64,000 nt of DNA from Mesorhizobium sp. M2E.F.Ca.ET.219.01.1.1 (GTDB lineage Bacteria > Pseudomonadota > Alphaproteobacteria > Rhizobiales > Rhizobiaceae): the NCBI RefSeq assembly GCF_004016445.2, contig NZ_SADT02000002.1, positions 62,001 through 126,000 of the forward strand, in the 5' to 3' direction. This document shows, piece after piece, positions 1-8,692 of this stretch; the stretch's first letter is position 1; each line of letters opens with the position of its first letter. Below the pieces are notes generated by a model that saw only the letters and a program-made list of their open reading frames with translations, made no database searches and was not told the DNA's origin. The translations under genes and the position numbers were made by a program.

Positions 1-1
1 C

Positions 2-196
2 GTGGAAATTCTGACCCGCGAGGTCTTCGGCTTGGAGGTAACAGGGTCCGGCTTCCATAGGATGCTGCGAGATCAGGTGGCGGCGGGTGGCGACTTCGAT
101 GAGATCGTCGAACACTTCGTCGGTCAACTTGGCCTCGAAGGCCAGGCGATCGTTCGAGGCCTTATCGCTGCACGCGACGCGAATGGCGATGACTGA
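2..196 (+). CDS. C-terminal tail of a protein cut by the left window edge (possible ATPase partner of the HNH gene)
   Basis: The reading frame is open from the window edge to the TGA at 194-196, giving 64 residues rich in acidic and hydrophobic helix-forming residues. No domain motif is visible, so function cannot be read directly. The stop overlaps the ATG of the next gene (TGATG), which implies translational coupling with the HNH nuclease. In Septu-like and related defence modules an HNH gene is preceded by an AAA/ABC-type ATPase, so this may be the end of such an ATPase. That is inference from context. The GTG at position 2 should not be taken as the true start. Confidence 0.5.
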   Translation: MEILTREVFGLEVTGSGFHRMLRDQVAAGGDFDEIVEHFVGQLGLEGQAIVRGLIAARDANGDD

Positions 197-1047
197 TGTG
201 GAAATTGCCAAAGCCCGAACAAACGGCCGAAGATGTGTTCACCACGACGATCAGCAAGGTGGCAAATGAGGACCTCAAACAGCGCCTTGTGAGCGTAACC
301 GCTGCAATCGTTGGCGCCTCGATCGAGTTCGATGACGCGGCCTCCAACAATGAGATCCACACCATTGCACCGAGTGCGAACATCGACGGTATTGTAACAG
401 TCAAGGAAATGTCGAGGGTCTACACTGGCAGATTGGCCGCGAAGGGGGCCCCTGGCCGGACCGTCTATGATGAACTAATGGCCGCTCCGAAGCACGGCCG
501 ATGCCCGCTCTGTGGCCAACACGTGGTCTCAACCCTCGATCACTATTTACCGAAAACTCAGTTTCCTGCGCTCGCGGTAGCCCCGTGGAACCTGATTCCG
601 GCCTGTCATGACTGTAACAAGGCCAAGTCGGATGTCCGGCCATTGACGGCGAGCGAAGAGACTATCCATCCCTACTATGACGATATCGAAGGCGAGCCCT
701 GGCTTGTCGCTGAAGTCGTCGAAGGTACGCCTGCGGCTCTGCGGTTCCTCGTTTCCCCACCAGCCGGCTGGAGCGAAATCTTGACCTCCCGGGTCCAGCG
801 CCAGTTTAAGATGCTCAATCTGGCGAGCCGATATGCGGCAAAGGCCGCACAGGAACTTACCGAACTAAGCGATCTGATGAACACAAACTATGCAGATGGC
901 GGCGCGGACGATGTGCGCTCACTTCTGCAGAGCACGGCGAACAGCTGTCGGCTGGTAAATGTGAATGGTTGGCGGACGGCCTCCTACCAGGCGTTGGCCG
1001 ACAGTGACTGGTATTGCCGAGGCGGCTTCGCGGCGGGTGTAGCATGA
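196..1047 (+). CDS. HNH endonuclease with two CxxC zinc knuckles
   Basis: A 283-residue protein. The HNH core is clear: CPLC at residues 103-106, DHYLPK at 115-120 giving the catalytic His, and WNLIPACHDCNKAK at 131-144 with the second zinc pair and the Asn. This arrangement (CxxC ... DHxxPK ... N-L-x-x-x-C-x-x-C-N) is typical of HNH nucleases paired with ATPases in anti-phage modules such as the PtuB half of Septu. The start overlaps the previous stop by one base and its own stop overlaps the next ATG (ATGA), so the three genes form one tightly coupled unit. Base composition is visibly less GC-rich than the sugar genes downstream, consistent with acquisition by transfer. The nuclease assignment is firm; the defence role is inferred. 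Confidence 0.85.
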   Translation: MWKLPKPEQTAEDVFTTTISKVANEDLKQRLVSVTAAIVGASIEFDDAASNNEIHTIAPSANIDGIVTVKEMSRVYTGRLAAKGAPGRTVYDELMAAPKHGRCPLCGQHVVSTLDHYLPKTQFPALAVAPWNLIPACHDCNKAKSDVRPLTASEETIHPYYDDIEGEPWLVAEVVEGTPAALRFLVSPPAGWSEILTSRVQRQFKMLNLASRYAAKAAQELTELSDLMNTNYADGGADDVRSLLQSTANSCRLVNVNGWRTASYQALADSDWYCRGGFAAGVA

Positions 1048-2018
1048 GGAGGATTATAAACGGGGTCGTGTACGATACCGAAACCTCCGAGCGATTAGCC
1101 CGAGGCGACCACGGCGACGACAGGTCGGATGCCTCCTGGACGCTTTACCGGACACCAAGCGGCGTGTTCTTTGAGCTGCTGGCAGGTCATGATGGTGTGT
1201 TGGAGGGGTTCTTCCCCCTGACGGACCTGGAGGCGCGAAAGTTCCTAGAGCGCCATGCCAATGATCGGGTCGAGCAGTATTTCGGGCCCGCTCGCGAGGC
1301 GACGCGCTCGCTGTTTTCGCGCCGGACGATTATTGCGGCGGCTGACGTTCTGGAGAACCTGACGCAGGCTGAAATCAGTGCGCTGCTCACCGACTTTGGG
1401 CCCAGCGTTTACGAGAATATCGGAGGTGGTAGCGCAAAAGCACGGATGGTTGAACTGAAGCAGTTCATCGATAGAAATCCGAGACATCCCGTTGACGATG
1501 GACTACTTGAAAACGCGCTGGTTGAACGCGCGGCTGCGCGTCTTCCCGCCGTCAAGCCAGTATATGAATGGTCGAAGCCGACCGTTGAGAAGCCCGAGTT
1601 TCAAAGGCTCCGCTACGGACTGGAGCAAGACGGGTTCACAGTATCGGATGGCATTCTCCGGCGCAGCCTTCCCACGGACATTGGGCTCCCGCAAACCGAT
1701 TCCGAGTTGCTGTTGCTTCTAAAGCAGCATCGGTTTGAGGTGTCGCGTGGTCACCTTGTTCAGGCACGGGATGCTCACGCCCGGGGAAATTGGGCGTCCG
1801 CAAACGCTGCTGTCGAATTGTGTAAGTTCGTTTGTGCTTGGGGGCCAAACGGGAAGCGATGCATACCCAAACTGAAGCAACCGCTGTCCTGTGCCGGTTT
1901 TGCGTACGGCGTCCGCCACAGCCGGCCAAACGAAGTGCGCCTTGGGCGCCGCAAAGGCGCTGACGGAAATGATGTAGTCAAAAGAATGCATGCCGCGACA
2001 GCGACTACATTGTTGTAG
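1044..2018 (+). CDS. Protein with an N-terminal domain of unknown function and an Abi_C-like region; C-terminus probably destroyed
   Basis: The start at 1044 overlaps the HNH stop (ATGA). Residues 1-80 (INGVVYDTETSERLARGD..., TLYRTPSGVFFE, DLEARKFLERH) resemble a small domain of unknown function common on plasmids and mobile DNA. Residues around 185-260 (RYGLEQDGFTVSDG, TDSELLLLLKQHRF, HLVQARDAHARGNWASANAAV) resemble the C-terminal domain of abortive-infection proteins (Abi_C). From about position 1818 the translation turns into Cys/Arg/Lys-rich sequence with no family character up to the stop at 2018. That suggests a recombination joint or frameshift that replaced the true C-terminus. It is the third gene of a coupled unit with the HNH nuclease. 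The exact role is unknown. Confidence 0.55.
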   Translation: MRRIINGVVYDTETSERLARGDHGDDRSDASWTLYRTPSGVFFELLAGHDGVLEGFFPLTDLEARKFLERHANDRVEQYFGPAREATRSLFSRRTIIAAADVLENLTQAEISALLTDFGPSVYENIGGGSAKARMVELKQFIDRNPRHPVDDGLLENALVERAAARLPAVKPVYEWSKPTVEKPEFQRLRYGLEQDGFTVSDGILRRSLPTDIGLPQTDSELLLLLKQHRFEVSRGHLVQARDAHARGNWASANAAVELCKFVCAWGPNGKRCIPKLKQPLSCAGFAYGVRHSRPNEVRLGRRKGADGNDVVKRMHAATATTLL

Positions 2019-2466
2019 CCTTTTCAACAGCGTAGGAATCCGACGGTATTTGGAACGGTATTATCGAACTCATTGATAGAAATTATATAATAAATTCAAT
2101 TCGTTGATGCTCCAGTTGATCATCGAGTGGGAGTAGGAGAACGGCGACAATGGCGTAATTCGGCGGCGATTTTCGCTGCCGTGCGAGTTGCCTTCCTGTC
2201 CATATCTGACTCCTATTCGACTGAGAATCTCCATCTCCGATCTGGCAGACGCGATCAGCGCCCACATCCCGGATCAAGTAAAGTGCTTTCGAACGGCGCG
2301 AGCGCTGCGGCGTAGAAAGGCGTGCGTAAAGGCGTGTCCGCTTTGCGCCTCATTCAAGCCCATGCGCACCGCATTGATCTCCGCCGAAAGCGGTCATTCG
2401 ATTCGCGGGCGGAGATCGACAGTTCCGCACTCCATTTGAGATGTACAACTGGACAGTGAATGCGCA
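2019..2466. other. Gene-free junction between the defence-like module and the sugar region
   Basis: About 450 bases with no convincing gene. Positions 2040-2110 are notably AT-rich. On the minus strand an ATG at 2203 has a good ribosome site (AGGAG) but opens a frame of only about 27 codons (begins MDRKATRTAAKIAAELR), possibly the start of a lost gene. No transposase, terminal inverted repeat or tRNA was found, so the nature of the junction is unresolved. Confidence 0.5.
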
Positions 2467-3510
2467 TCAACCTTCGTCGGTCATGGGAAGGGGGGCGCCC
2501 TGCGCAATCAATCCGCTATCTCTGAGGTCGGTCCACAAACTGGATGGGATATCCTCGCCTAGGTAGGCCAGGTTCTGCTTGAGCTCTTCCGCCGACCGGG
2601 CGCCGGGAATGACGCTCGACACCAACGGATGGCCGAGTGGGAACTGCAGCGCCGCCGCCGGTAATGAAACCTCGTGGCGGGCGCAGACCGCCTCGATGCG
2701 GCGCACGCGCTCCAGCACCGGTTCGGGCGCCGGCCGGGTGTTGAAGGTCGCGCCCTTGACCGCGCCCGTCGCAAGGATGCCGGAATTATACGGTCCACCG
2801 ATGATGATCCTGGTGCCGCGCTGCTCGCAGAGCGGCAGCAAAGTCGCCAACGGCTCCTGCTCGAGCAGCGTGTAGCGGCCGGCGAGCAGGAAATAGTCGA
2901 ATTCCCCTGCGACGACGAAATCGGACAGCATCTGCCATTGGTTGATGCCGACGCCGACCGCCTTGATGACGCCCTGCGATCGTAGCTCGTCGAGAGCCGG
3001 ATAAGCGCCGTCCATGGCTTCGCGAAAACGGCTCCTCGCATAAGGATCTTCGCCGGGGCCGAAATGGATCGCCTCGTCCGGATCGTGGATCGAGACCATG
3101 TCGACATAGTCGGTACCGAGCCGCTTCAGCGTGCCTTCGAGCGAACGCATCACGGCATCGCGCGAATAGTCGAACTCGGCGCGGAAGGAGCCCGGCTGGT
3201 CCCACAGCGCAGGCTTCAGCTCCTCGGGCGGGATCGGCACGAGGTCGTAACCGATCTTGGATGAGATGACGATGTCGGCGCGGGGTAGCGATTGGATCGC
3301 AAGGCCCAACCGCGTCTCGCTGACGCCGAAGCCGTAGACAGGGGCGGTGTCGAAATAACGGATGCCGCTGTCATAGGCCGCGTGCACGGTGTTGACCGCG
3401 GCATTCGTATCGACGGCGCGATACATGTTGCCGAGCCCCGTGCCGCCGAGTCCGATCGTGGTCACCTTTAGCCCGTTCTTCGCAACAGCCCTGAACTCGA
3501 TTTCAGCCAT
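2467..3510 (-). CDS. Aldo/keto reductase, D-threo-aldose / L-fucose dehydrogenase-like
   Basis: A 347-residue NAD(P)-dependent aldo/keto reductase. The tetrad is visible: Asp and Tyr in FDTAPVYGFGVSE, Lys in ISSKIG, His in VSIHDPDE. This subgroup includes D-threo-aldose 1-dehydrogenase, L-fucose dehydrogenase and pyridoxal 4-dehydrogenase, which oxidise an aldose (or pyridoxal) to a lactone. The start at 3510 is preferred to longer in-frame starts because GGGAAGAAAA lies just before it. The gene is divergent from the sugar-importer operon at 3687, with a FadR-type operator between them, so both are probably induced together. The likely role is first oxidation of the imported sugar. The exact substrate cannot be read from sequence. 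Confidence 0.8.
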   Translation of the reverse strand: MAEIEFRAVAKNGLKVTTIGLGGTGLGNMYRAVDTNAAVNTVHAAYDSGIRYFDTAPVYGFGVSETRLGLAIQSLPRADIVISSKIGYDLVPIPPEELKPALWDQPGSFRAEFDYSRDAVMRSLEGTLKRLGTDYVDMVSIHDPDEAIHFGPGEDPYARSRFREAMDGAYPALDELRSQGVIKAVGVGINQWQMLSDFVVAGEFDYFLLAGRYTLLEQEPLATLLPLCEQRGTRIIIGGPYNSGILATGAVKGATFNTRPAPEPVLERVRRIEAVCARHEVSLPAAALQFPLGHPLVSSVIPGARSAEELKQNLAYLGEDIPSSLWTDLRDSGLIAQGAPLPMTDEG

Positions 3511-3618
3511 TTTTCTTCCCTTGCTCTCGATCCTGCTGGCCAAGCTCCAACTCCGCATCGCGACCGGCCGCGACAGGTCCGCCGTCGATGCGGGGTCGAA
3601 AGGCCATTGACACCTAAG

Positions 3619-3632
3619 TTGTCATATAACAA
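3619..3632. promoter_or_regulatory. FadR-type GntR operator (TTGTCATATAA) in a divergent promoter
   Basis: TTGTCATATAA matches the TNGT-N3-ACNA pattern of the FadR branch of GntR regulators with one change. The same bases can also be read as TTGT-N6-ACAA (3619-3632). A TTGACA box sits at 3607-3612, so a bound repressor would block polymerase. The region lies between the aldo/keto reductase and the sugar-binding protein gene. Confidence 0.55.
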
Positions 3633-3686
3633 TGTAACCAGATGACACACAAGCGGGCAACGCCTGCAAATGAAAGGGAGGAACAG

Positions 3687-4760
3687 ATGGACGACGAAAC
3701 GAAGAATGAGATGGCCATGAGCCGGCGCGGCGCGTTCGCGCTGGCCGGCAAGCTCGGCCTCGGCGCTGCCGGGCTGGCGACAGGGCTGACGGGCGGAAGC
3801 TTGGCCGGCATCAGCGCGGCAAGAGCAGCCGATTCATCGGCCGGCTTGCCGAAGAAGCCGTATAAATTCCATTTCGTCTGCCATGTGACGCTGGACCAGT
3901 TCTTCACGCCGACTGTCTACGGCATCCAGGACGCCTGCGCCGCCTTCGGTTGCAGCTACCAGTGGACCGGTTCGCAGAAGAACGTCGTCTCCGAAATGGT
4001 CAGCGCCATGCAGACGGCGATCGCGCAGAAGTCGGACGGCATCGCGGTGTGCCTGGTCGATCCGACGGCTTTCGACGCCGCCACCGAAATGGCGGCGCAG
4101 GCTGGCATCCCGGTCGTCGCCTTCAATGCCGACGTGCCGGTCGGCAGCCCCAACAAGCGGCTCTCCTATGTCGGCCAGCCGCTCTACCAGTCGGGCTATA
4201 ACTCGGCGCTGAAATGGCTGAAGCTGATCCCCAAGGGCGGCCACGTCATGCTGTCGATCGGCGTGCCTGGCTCGCTCAACACGCAGCCGCGCCTCGATGG
4301 CTACATCCAGGCGATCAAGGACTCTAACAGCGGCGTCACTTACGATGTCGTCAACACCGGCCCGGATCCGGCAACGGAAATCTCGCGCGTCGAGAGCTAC
4401 TATCTCAGCCACAAGAACGTGAACGGCATGTTCGGCACCGGCGGCTCCGACACCTATGCCTGCGGCTTCATCTCCAACAAATATGGGCTGGTCAAGAACG
4501 GCGGCGCGGTCGCCGGCTTCGACCTGTTTCCGCAGACGCTGGACTTCATCAAATCCGGCGACGTCAACTTCACCACGGACCAGCAGGCCTATCTGCAGGG
4601 CTTCCTGCCGGTGCAGCAGATGTATCTCTACAAGCTCTCCGGTGGCCTCGTCGGCCCTGCCAACAGCGACACCAGCCAGGCCTATGTGACCAAGGACAAT
4701 GTCGACGCCTATGTCGGCAAGACGCGATTCGAGGGCCGCAGCGACGCCGAGCCGACCTGA
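3687..4760 (+). CDS. Sugar ABC importer, periplasmic substrate-binding protein (RbsB/PBP1 fold, Tat signal)
   Basis: A 357-residue periplasmic-binding protein of the CUT2 sugar type. The N-terminus has a twin-arginine motif (MSRRGAFALAG) followed by a long Ala/Gly/Leu stretch and cleavage near AARAADS, so export is probably by Tat. The body has the two-lobe pattern with DPTAFDAATEMAAQAGIPVVAFNADVP. The start at 3687 has an excellent ribosome site (GGGAGGAACAG). It is the first gene of an operon with a permease, a frameshifted ATPase and KdgD, preceded by a FadR-type operator. The substrate is unknown; the neighbouring uronate and keto-deoxyglucarate enzymes suggest a sugar acid or the parent sugar. 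Confidence 0.85.
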   Translation: MDDETKNEMAMSRRGAFALAGKLGLGAAGLATGLTGGSLAGISAARAADSSAGLPKKPYKFHFVCHVTLDQFFTPTVYGIQDACAAFGCSYQWTGSQKNVVSEMVSAMQTAIAQKSDGIAVCLVDPTAFDAATEMAAQAGIPVVAFNADVPVGSPNKRLSYVGQPLYQSGYNSALKWLKLIPKGGHVMLSIGVPGSLNTQPRLDGYIQAIKDSNSGVTYDVVNTGPDPATEISRVESYYLSHKNVNGMFGTGGSDTYACGFISNKYGLVKNGGAVAGFDLFPQTLDFIKSGDVNFTTDQQAYLQGFLPVQQMYLYKLSGGLVGPANSDTSQAYVTKDNVDAYVGKTRFEGRSDAEPT

Positions 4761-4831
4761 GCCCTAACGGCTTCCCTGCCACCGCCCTCGCCATCTCATC
4801 TCGCGATGGGCGGCGACGGCGTCGGCCGCGG

Positions 4832-5955
4832 ATGCATAGCCCGCTACCGTTGAACTTGCCTCGCATTGAAACCAGGAAGACAAGCTTGCCGCCCACCGCA
4901 ATACAGCCAGCGAAGAAGAACGCCGTTGGCGTCAAGGTCCCCCGGACAATGCGGGAGCAACTGCTCATCCTGTTGTCGCGCTACCGCGAGGCCAGCATCG
5001 CCGTCGTCGCCATCGTGCTGGTGATCTATTTCCAGCTCGGCAGCGACGGAGGTTTCCTGTCGCCCTCGTTCATGAGCGTGGTGCTGCGCGACACCGGCCG
5101 GCTGGGCTTGATCGCCGCGGCCGAAGTCATGCTGATGATCACCGGCGAGATCGACCTGTCGCTCAGCGCCATCTTCTCCATCGCTCCCTATGTCATGGCG
5201 CTGCTGTCGGTGACCTACGGCGTGCCTTTGGCCGTCGGTGCGGTGATCGGCGTGCTGATCGGCATCCTCGTCGGCGCCATCAACGGCATCATCACCGTGC
5301 GCTTCAAGGTGCCCTCGTTGATCACCACGGTCGGCACGCTGTTCTTCCTGCAAGGCATCGTGGTGTCGATCTACAACAGCCAGCCGATCGTGGCGCCGGT
5401 CGAGCAGCCTTTCAACGCGATCTTCGGCCAGAGCCTCTACCAGCCGACGGATGCGCTTTTGTCCTGGCACGGCGTCACCGCTTTCACGCCGTTCCTGTGG
5501 GCGGTGCTGGTCGTGCTGGTGCTGGCCCTGGTGCTCAACCGCACCACCTTCGGCCTGCACACGATTGCGACCGGAAGCAATATCATCGGCGCGCGTGAGA
5601 TCGGCGTGCGCACCGATCGCATGAAGACGTACAATTTCATGATCGCCGGCGGCTGCGCCGCCTTTGCCGGCATCATCAACACGGCGCAATTCACCTCGGC
5701 CGACCCGCAGGCCGGCAGTCCGTTCCTGACGTTGCAGGCGATTGCGGCGGCGGTCATCGGTGGCACGTCGCTGCTCGGCGGCTCGGGCACCGTGATCGGC
5801 GCGCTAATCGGCGCCTTCGTCGTCGCCTCGCTCAACAACGGCCTGGTTATGATCGGCGCCCAGGCGACCGTCTCCGACATCTATCTCGGGGCGGCCATCA
5901 TCGCCGCCATGATCCTTTCGATCCAGGTCGACCGGCTGCGCACACGGAGGCGCGT

Positions 5956-5959
<4 letters not shown>
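4832..5959 (+). CDS. Sugar ABC importer permease (RbsC family)
   Basis: An integral membrane protein of up to 375 residues with about 9-10 hydrophobic segments and the RbsC-family signatures ITGEIDLSLSAIFS near TM3 and AAAVIGGTSLLGGSGTVIGA near TM8. It forms the membrane channel for the binding protein upstream. Its stop overlaps the ATPase start (ATGA). The ATG at 4832 has a weak ribosome site. An in-frame TTG at 4886 is preceded by AGGAAG at good spacing and may be the real start; an ATG at 4949 is a third option. The gap after the binding-protein gene holds an imperfect GC-rich hairpin, which could lower permease expression relative to the binding protein. Confidence 0.85.
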
Positions 5960-6782
<823 letters not shown>

Positions 6783-6859
6783 GCCGCCGACAAGGCACCG
6801 CTAGAACAATCCCAGCCGGCTCGACCCCACCCACCGGCCCTTCGCATGGAGCACTCGCT

Positions 6860-7792
6860 TTGACCTCCTCTCCGACCGAACTGATGAAATCCCTTGGCCG
6901 CGGACTGCTGTCGTTCCCGCTAACTTTTTTCGACAAGAACGGCGCCTTCAACGAAGACGGCTACCGCGCCCATGTCGCAGCCCAGGGCGCTGCCGGAGCG
7001 AGCGGGCTTTTCGCCGCCGGCGGCACCGGCGAGTTCTTCTCGCTAACGCTCGAGGAGTACGAACGCGTCGTGCGCTCGGCCTCGCACGAAGTGCCCAAGA
7101 CCCTACCGCTGCTCGCCGGCGTCGGCTATGGCACGCATATGGCGGTGGAGTTCGCCAAGGCGGCCGAGGCCAATGGCGCCGATGGCCTGCTGGTGCTGCC
7201 GCCCTATCTGGTCAAGTCCGAGCAGGAGGGCCTGCGCCGCCATCTCACCGCCATCTGCCGTTCGGTGGGTATCGGCGTCATCGCCTACAACCGCGACAAT
7301 GCCATTCTGGCGCCCGAGACGCTCGAGCGCGTGGCGCAGGATTGCCCTAACTTGATCGGCTTCAAGGACGGCGTCGGCGACATCGAGCTGCTCACCGCCA
7401 CGCGCTATCGCATGGGCGACCGGCTGGTCTTCATCGGCGGCATGCCGACGGCGGAGGTCCATGCCAGCGCGGCGGCCGCCATCGGCATGACAACCTATTC
7501 GTCGGCCATCTACAACTTCGCGCCCGAGGTTGCGCTGCGTTTCTTCAACGCCCTGCGGGCCGGCCGCAAGACCGAGGTCGACGATCTCATCCGCTCGTTC
7601 TTCCTGCCCTATCTCGCCATCCGCAACCGGCGCGCCGGCTATGCGGTATCGATCGTCAAGGCTGGCGCGCGCATTGCCGGCATCGACTGCGGACCGGTCC
7701 GCTCGCCGCTGCTCGATCTGACGGCGGATGAGGAACGCCAGCTCGCCGCCCTTATGCAGGTCTGCAAGATGCCGGTGGCCGAGATGGCTTAG
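6860..7792 (+). CDS. kdgD: 5-dehydro-4-deoxyglucarate dehydratase (DHDPS/NAL superfamily)
   Basis: It converts 5-dehydro-4-deoxy-D-glucarate to 2-oxoglutarate semialdehyde with loss of CO2 and water, in oxidative uronate/aldarate breakdown. The family marks are AAGGTGEFFSL (substrate carboxylate loop), VIAYNRDNA (Tyr) and LIGFKDGVGD (Schiff-base Lys). The opening SLGRGLLSFPLTFFDKNGAF is typical of KdgD. The TTG start at 6860, preceded by GGAG, gives 310 residues, the usual family length. An ATG at 6779 overlapping the ATPase stop would add 27 poorly conserved residues. It is the last gene of the importer operon. Uronate dehydrogenase, which makes the aldarate feeding this pathway, is encoded 0.9 kb away, which supports the assignment. 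Confidence 0.85.
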   Translation: MTSSPTELMKSLGRGLLSFPLTFFDKNGAFNEDGYRAHVAAQGAAGASGLFAAGGTGEFFSLTLEEYERVVRSASHEVPKTLPLLAGVGYGTHMAVEFAKAAEANGADGLLVLPPYLVKSEQEGLRRHLTAICRSVGIGVIAYNRDNAILAPETLERVAQDCPNLIGFKDGVGDIELLTATRYRMGDRLVFIGGMPTAEVHASAAAAIGMTTYSSAIYNFAPEVALRFFNALRAGRKTEVDDLIRSFFLPYLAIRNRRAGYAVSIVKAGARIAGIDCGPVRSPLLDLTADEERQLAALMQVCKMPVAEMA

Positions 7793-7809
7793 GTCCGATG
7801 GATCCTGTG

Positions 7810-8541
7810 TTACCGCCTTGCCGGACCGTCGACCATGCGGCGATAGCGCTCGCGGCCCGCTTCCAGATGCTCGCGCAAGGTGAAGCGGGCGGCTTCGACA
7901 TTCTGCCGCTCGATGGCCTGGTAGATGCGGCGGTGCTCCGTCTGGACCTGCTCCAGATACAGCCGCCGCTGCTCCGGCGTTTCGTCGCGCGGGCGCATCA
8001 GCTGGCGCGGAATGATGACGGGTCCGAGGAAATGCATGAAGCGTTCGAAATAGGGGTTGCCGGTGGCGGACGCGATCGCCCGGTGGAAGGCGAAATCCGG
8101 CTCGATGGCGCTCTCGCCCGCCGCGATCGAGGCGTCGATGGCATCGAGGCAGTCGCGCATGCGGGCAAGATCGTCGTCGCTGCGCTTCTCGGCGGCGATG
8201 CCGGCGGCTTCCTGTTCCACCGCCAGCCGAAGCTGCAGCACGTTCTGCACTTCGGTCAGCGAGGTGAGCTCGTCGGAGATGATGCGGAAGGTGGTGGCGG
8301 CCTGATGATCGGCGACGAACACGCCCGCCCCCTGGCGGCTGACAACAAGCCCTTCCGAGCGCAGCGAGGCCATGGCTTCGCGGATCACCGTGCGGCTCAC
8401 GCCGAATTGCGCGATCAACTCCTGCTCGGTCGGCAGTTTTTCGCCGCTCGTCAAGTGACCGGCACGTATTTGGCGCGCAAACCAGTCCGCAACCTGCGCA
8501 GTGCGGCTGATCTGCGGGGGAAGGCCAAAGGAACGTTTCAT
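7810..8541 (-). CDS. GntR-family regulator, FadR subfamily (FCD domain)
   Basis: A 243-residue repressor-type protein. The N-terminal winged helix is clear (SGEKLPTEQELIAQFGVSRTVIREAMASL, with the wing QGAGVFVA), followed by an all-helical FCD ligand domain with the metal/ligand-site residues DFAFHRAIASATGNP and EHRRIYQAIE. Such proteins usually sense sugar acids or short carboxylates. It is divergent from uronate dehydrogenase and convergent with kdgD, so a uronate or aldarate effector is likely (inference). The start chosen is ATG 8541 (MKRSFGLPP); a longer in-frame start at 8583 is possible. It is one of three FadR-type regulators in this 12-kb stretch. Confidence 0.85.
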   Translation of the reverse strand: MKRSFGLPPQISRTAQVADWFARQIRAGHLTSGEKLPTEQELIAQFGVSRTVIREAMASLRSEGLVVSRQGAGVFVADHQAATTFRIISDELTSLTEVQNVLQLRLAVEQEAAGIAAEKRSDDDLARMRDCLDAIDASIAAGESAIEPDFAFHRAIASATGNPYFERFMHFLGPVIIPRQLMRPRDETPEQRRLYLEQVQTEHRRIYQAIERQNVEAARFTLREHLEAGRERYRRMVDGPARR

Positions 8542-8591
8542 CGTCGCCAAGCAATAAACGAACCGCATTTGCTGGCAAGTCATAATTTGTC

Positions 8592-8602
8592 TGGTGATAT
8601 GA
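8592..8602. promoter_or_regulatory. Possible degenerate GntR operator between the GntR gene and udh
   Basis: TGGTGATATGA in the 151-bp divergent promoter partly fits TNGT-N3-ACNA, with a weak right half. It could serve auto-regulation and udh control. Weak evidence. Confidence 0.25.
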
Positions 8603-8692
8603 TGAGATTTTCAACGGCCGTGCCGAAGGCAATCTGCGCGGTCCTTGCGGGTGCGCGCAAGTATCGGCGTAGCGACCGGGAAAGGGCAGGGC

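Noticed and set aside
1719..2027. A 102-residue minus-strand frame over the end of the Abi_C-like gene
   Set aside because: No recognisable motif and no ribosome site; kept only as part of the unexplained junction.
4765..4825. GC-rich stem after the first binding-protein gene as a terminator
   Set aside because: CCATC/GATGG and CGCC/GGCG arms pair only with internal loops; too weak to list beside the four good hairpins.
7103..8632. A 509-residue open frame on the minus strand covering the end of kdgD and the GntR gene
   Set aside because: Arg/His/Gly-rich shadow of two well-supported genes in another frame; no family motifs.
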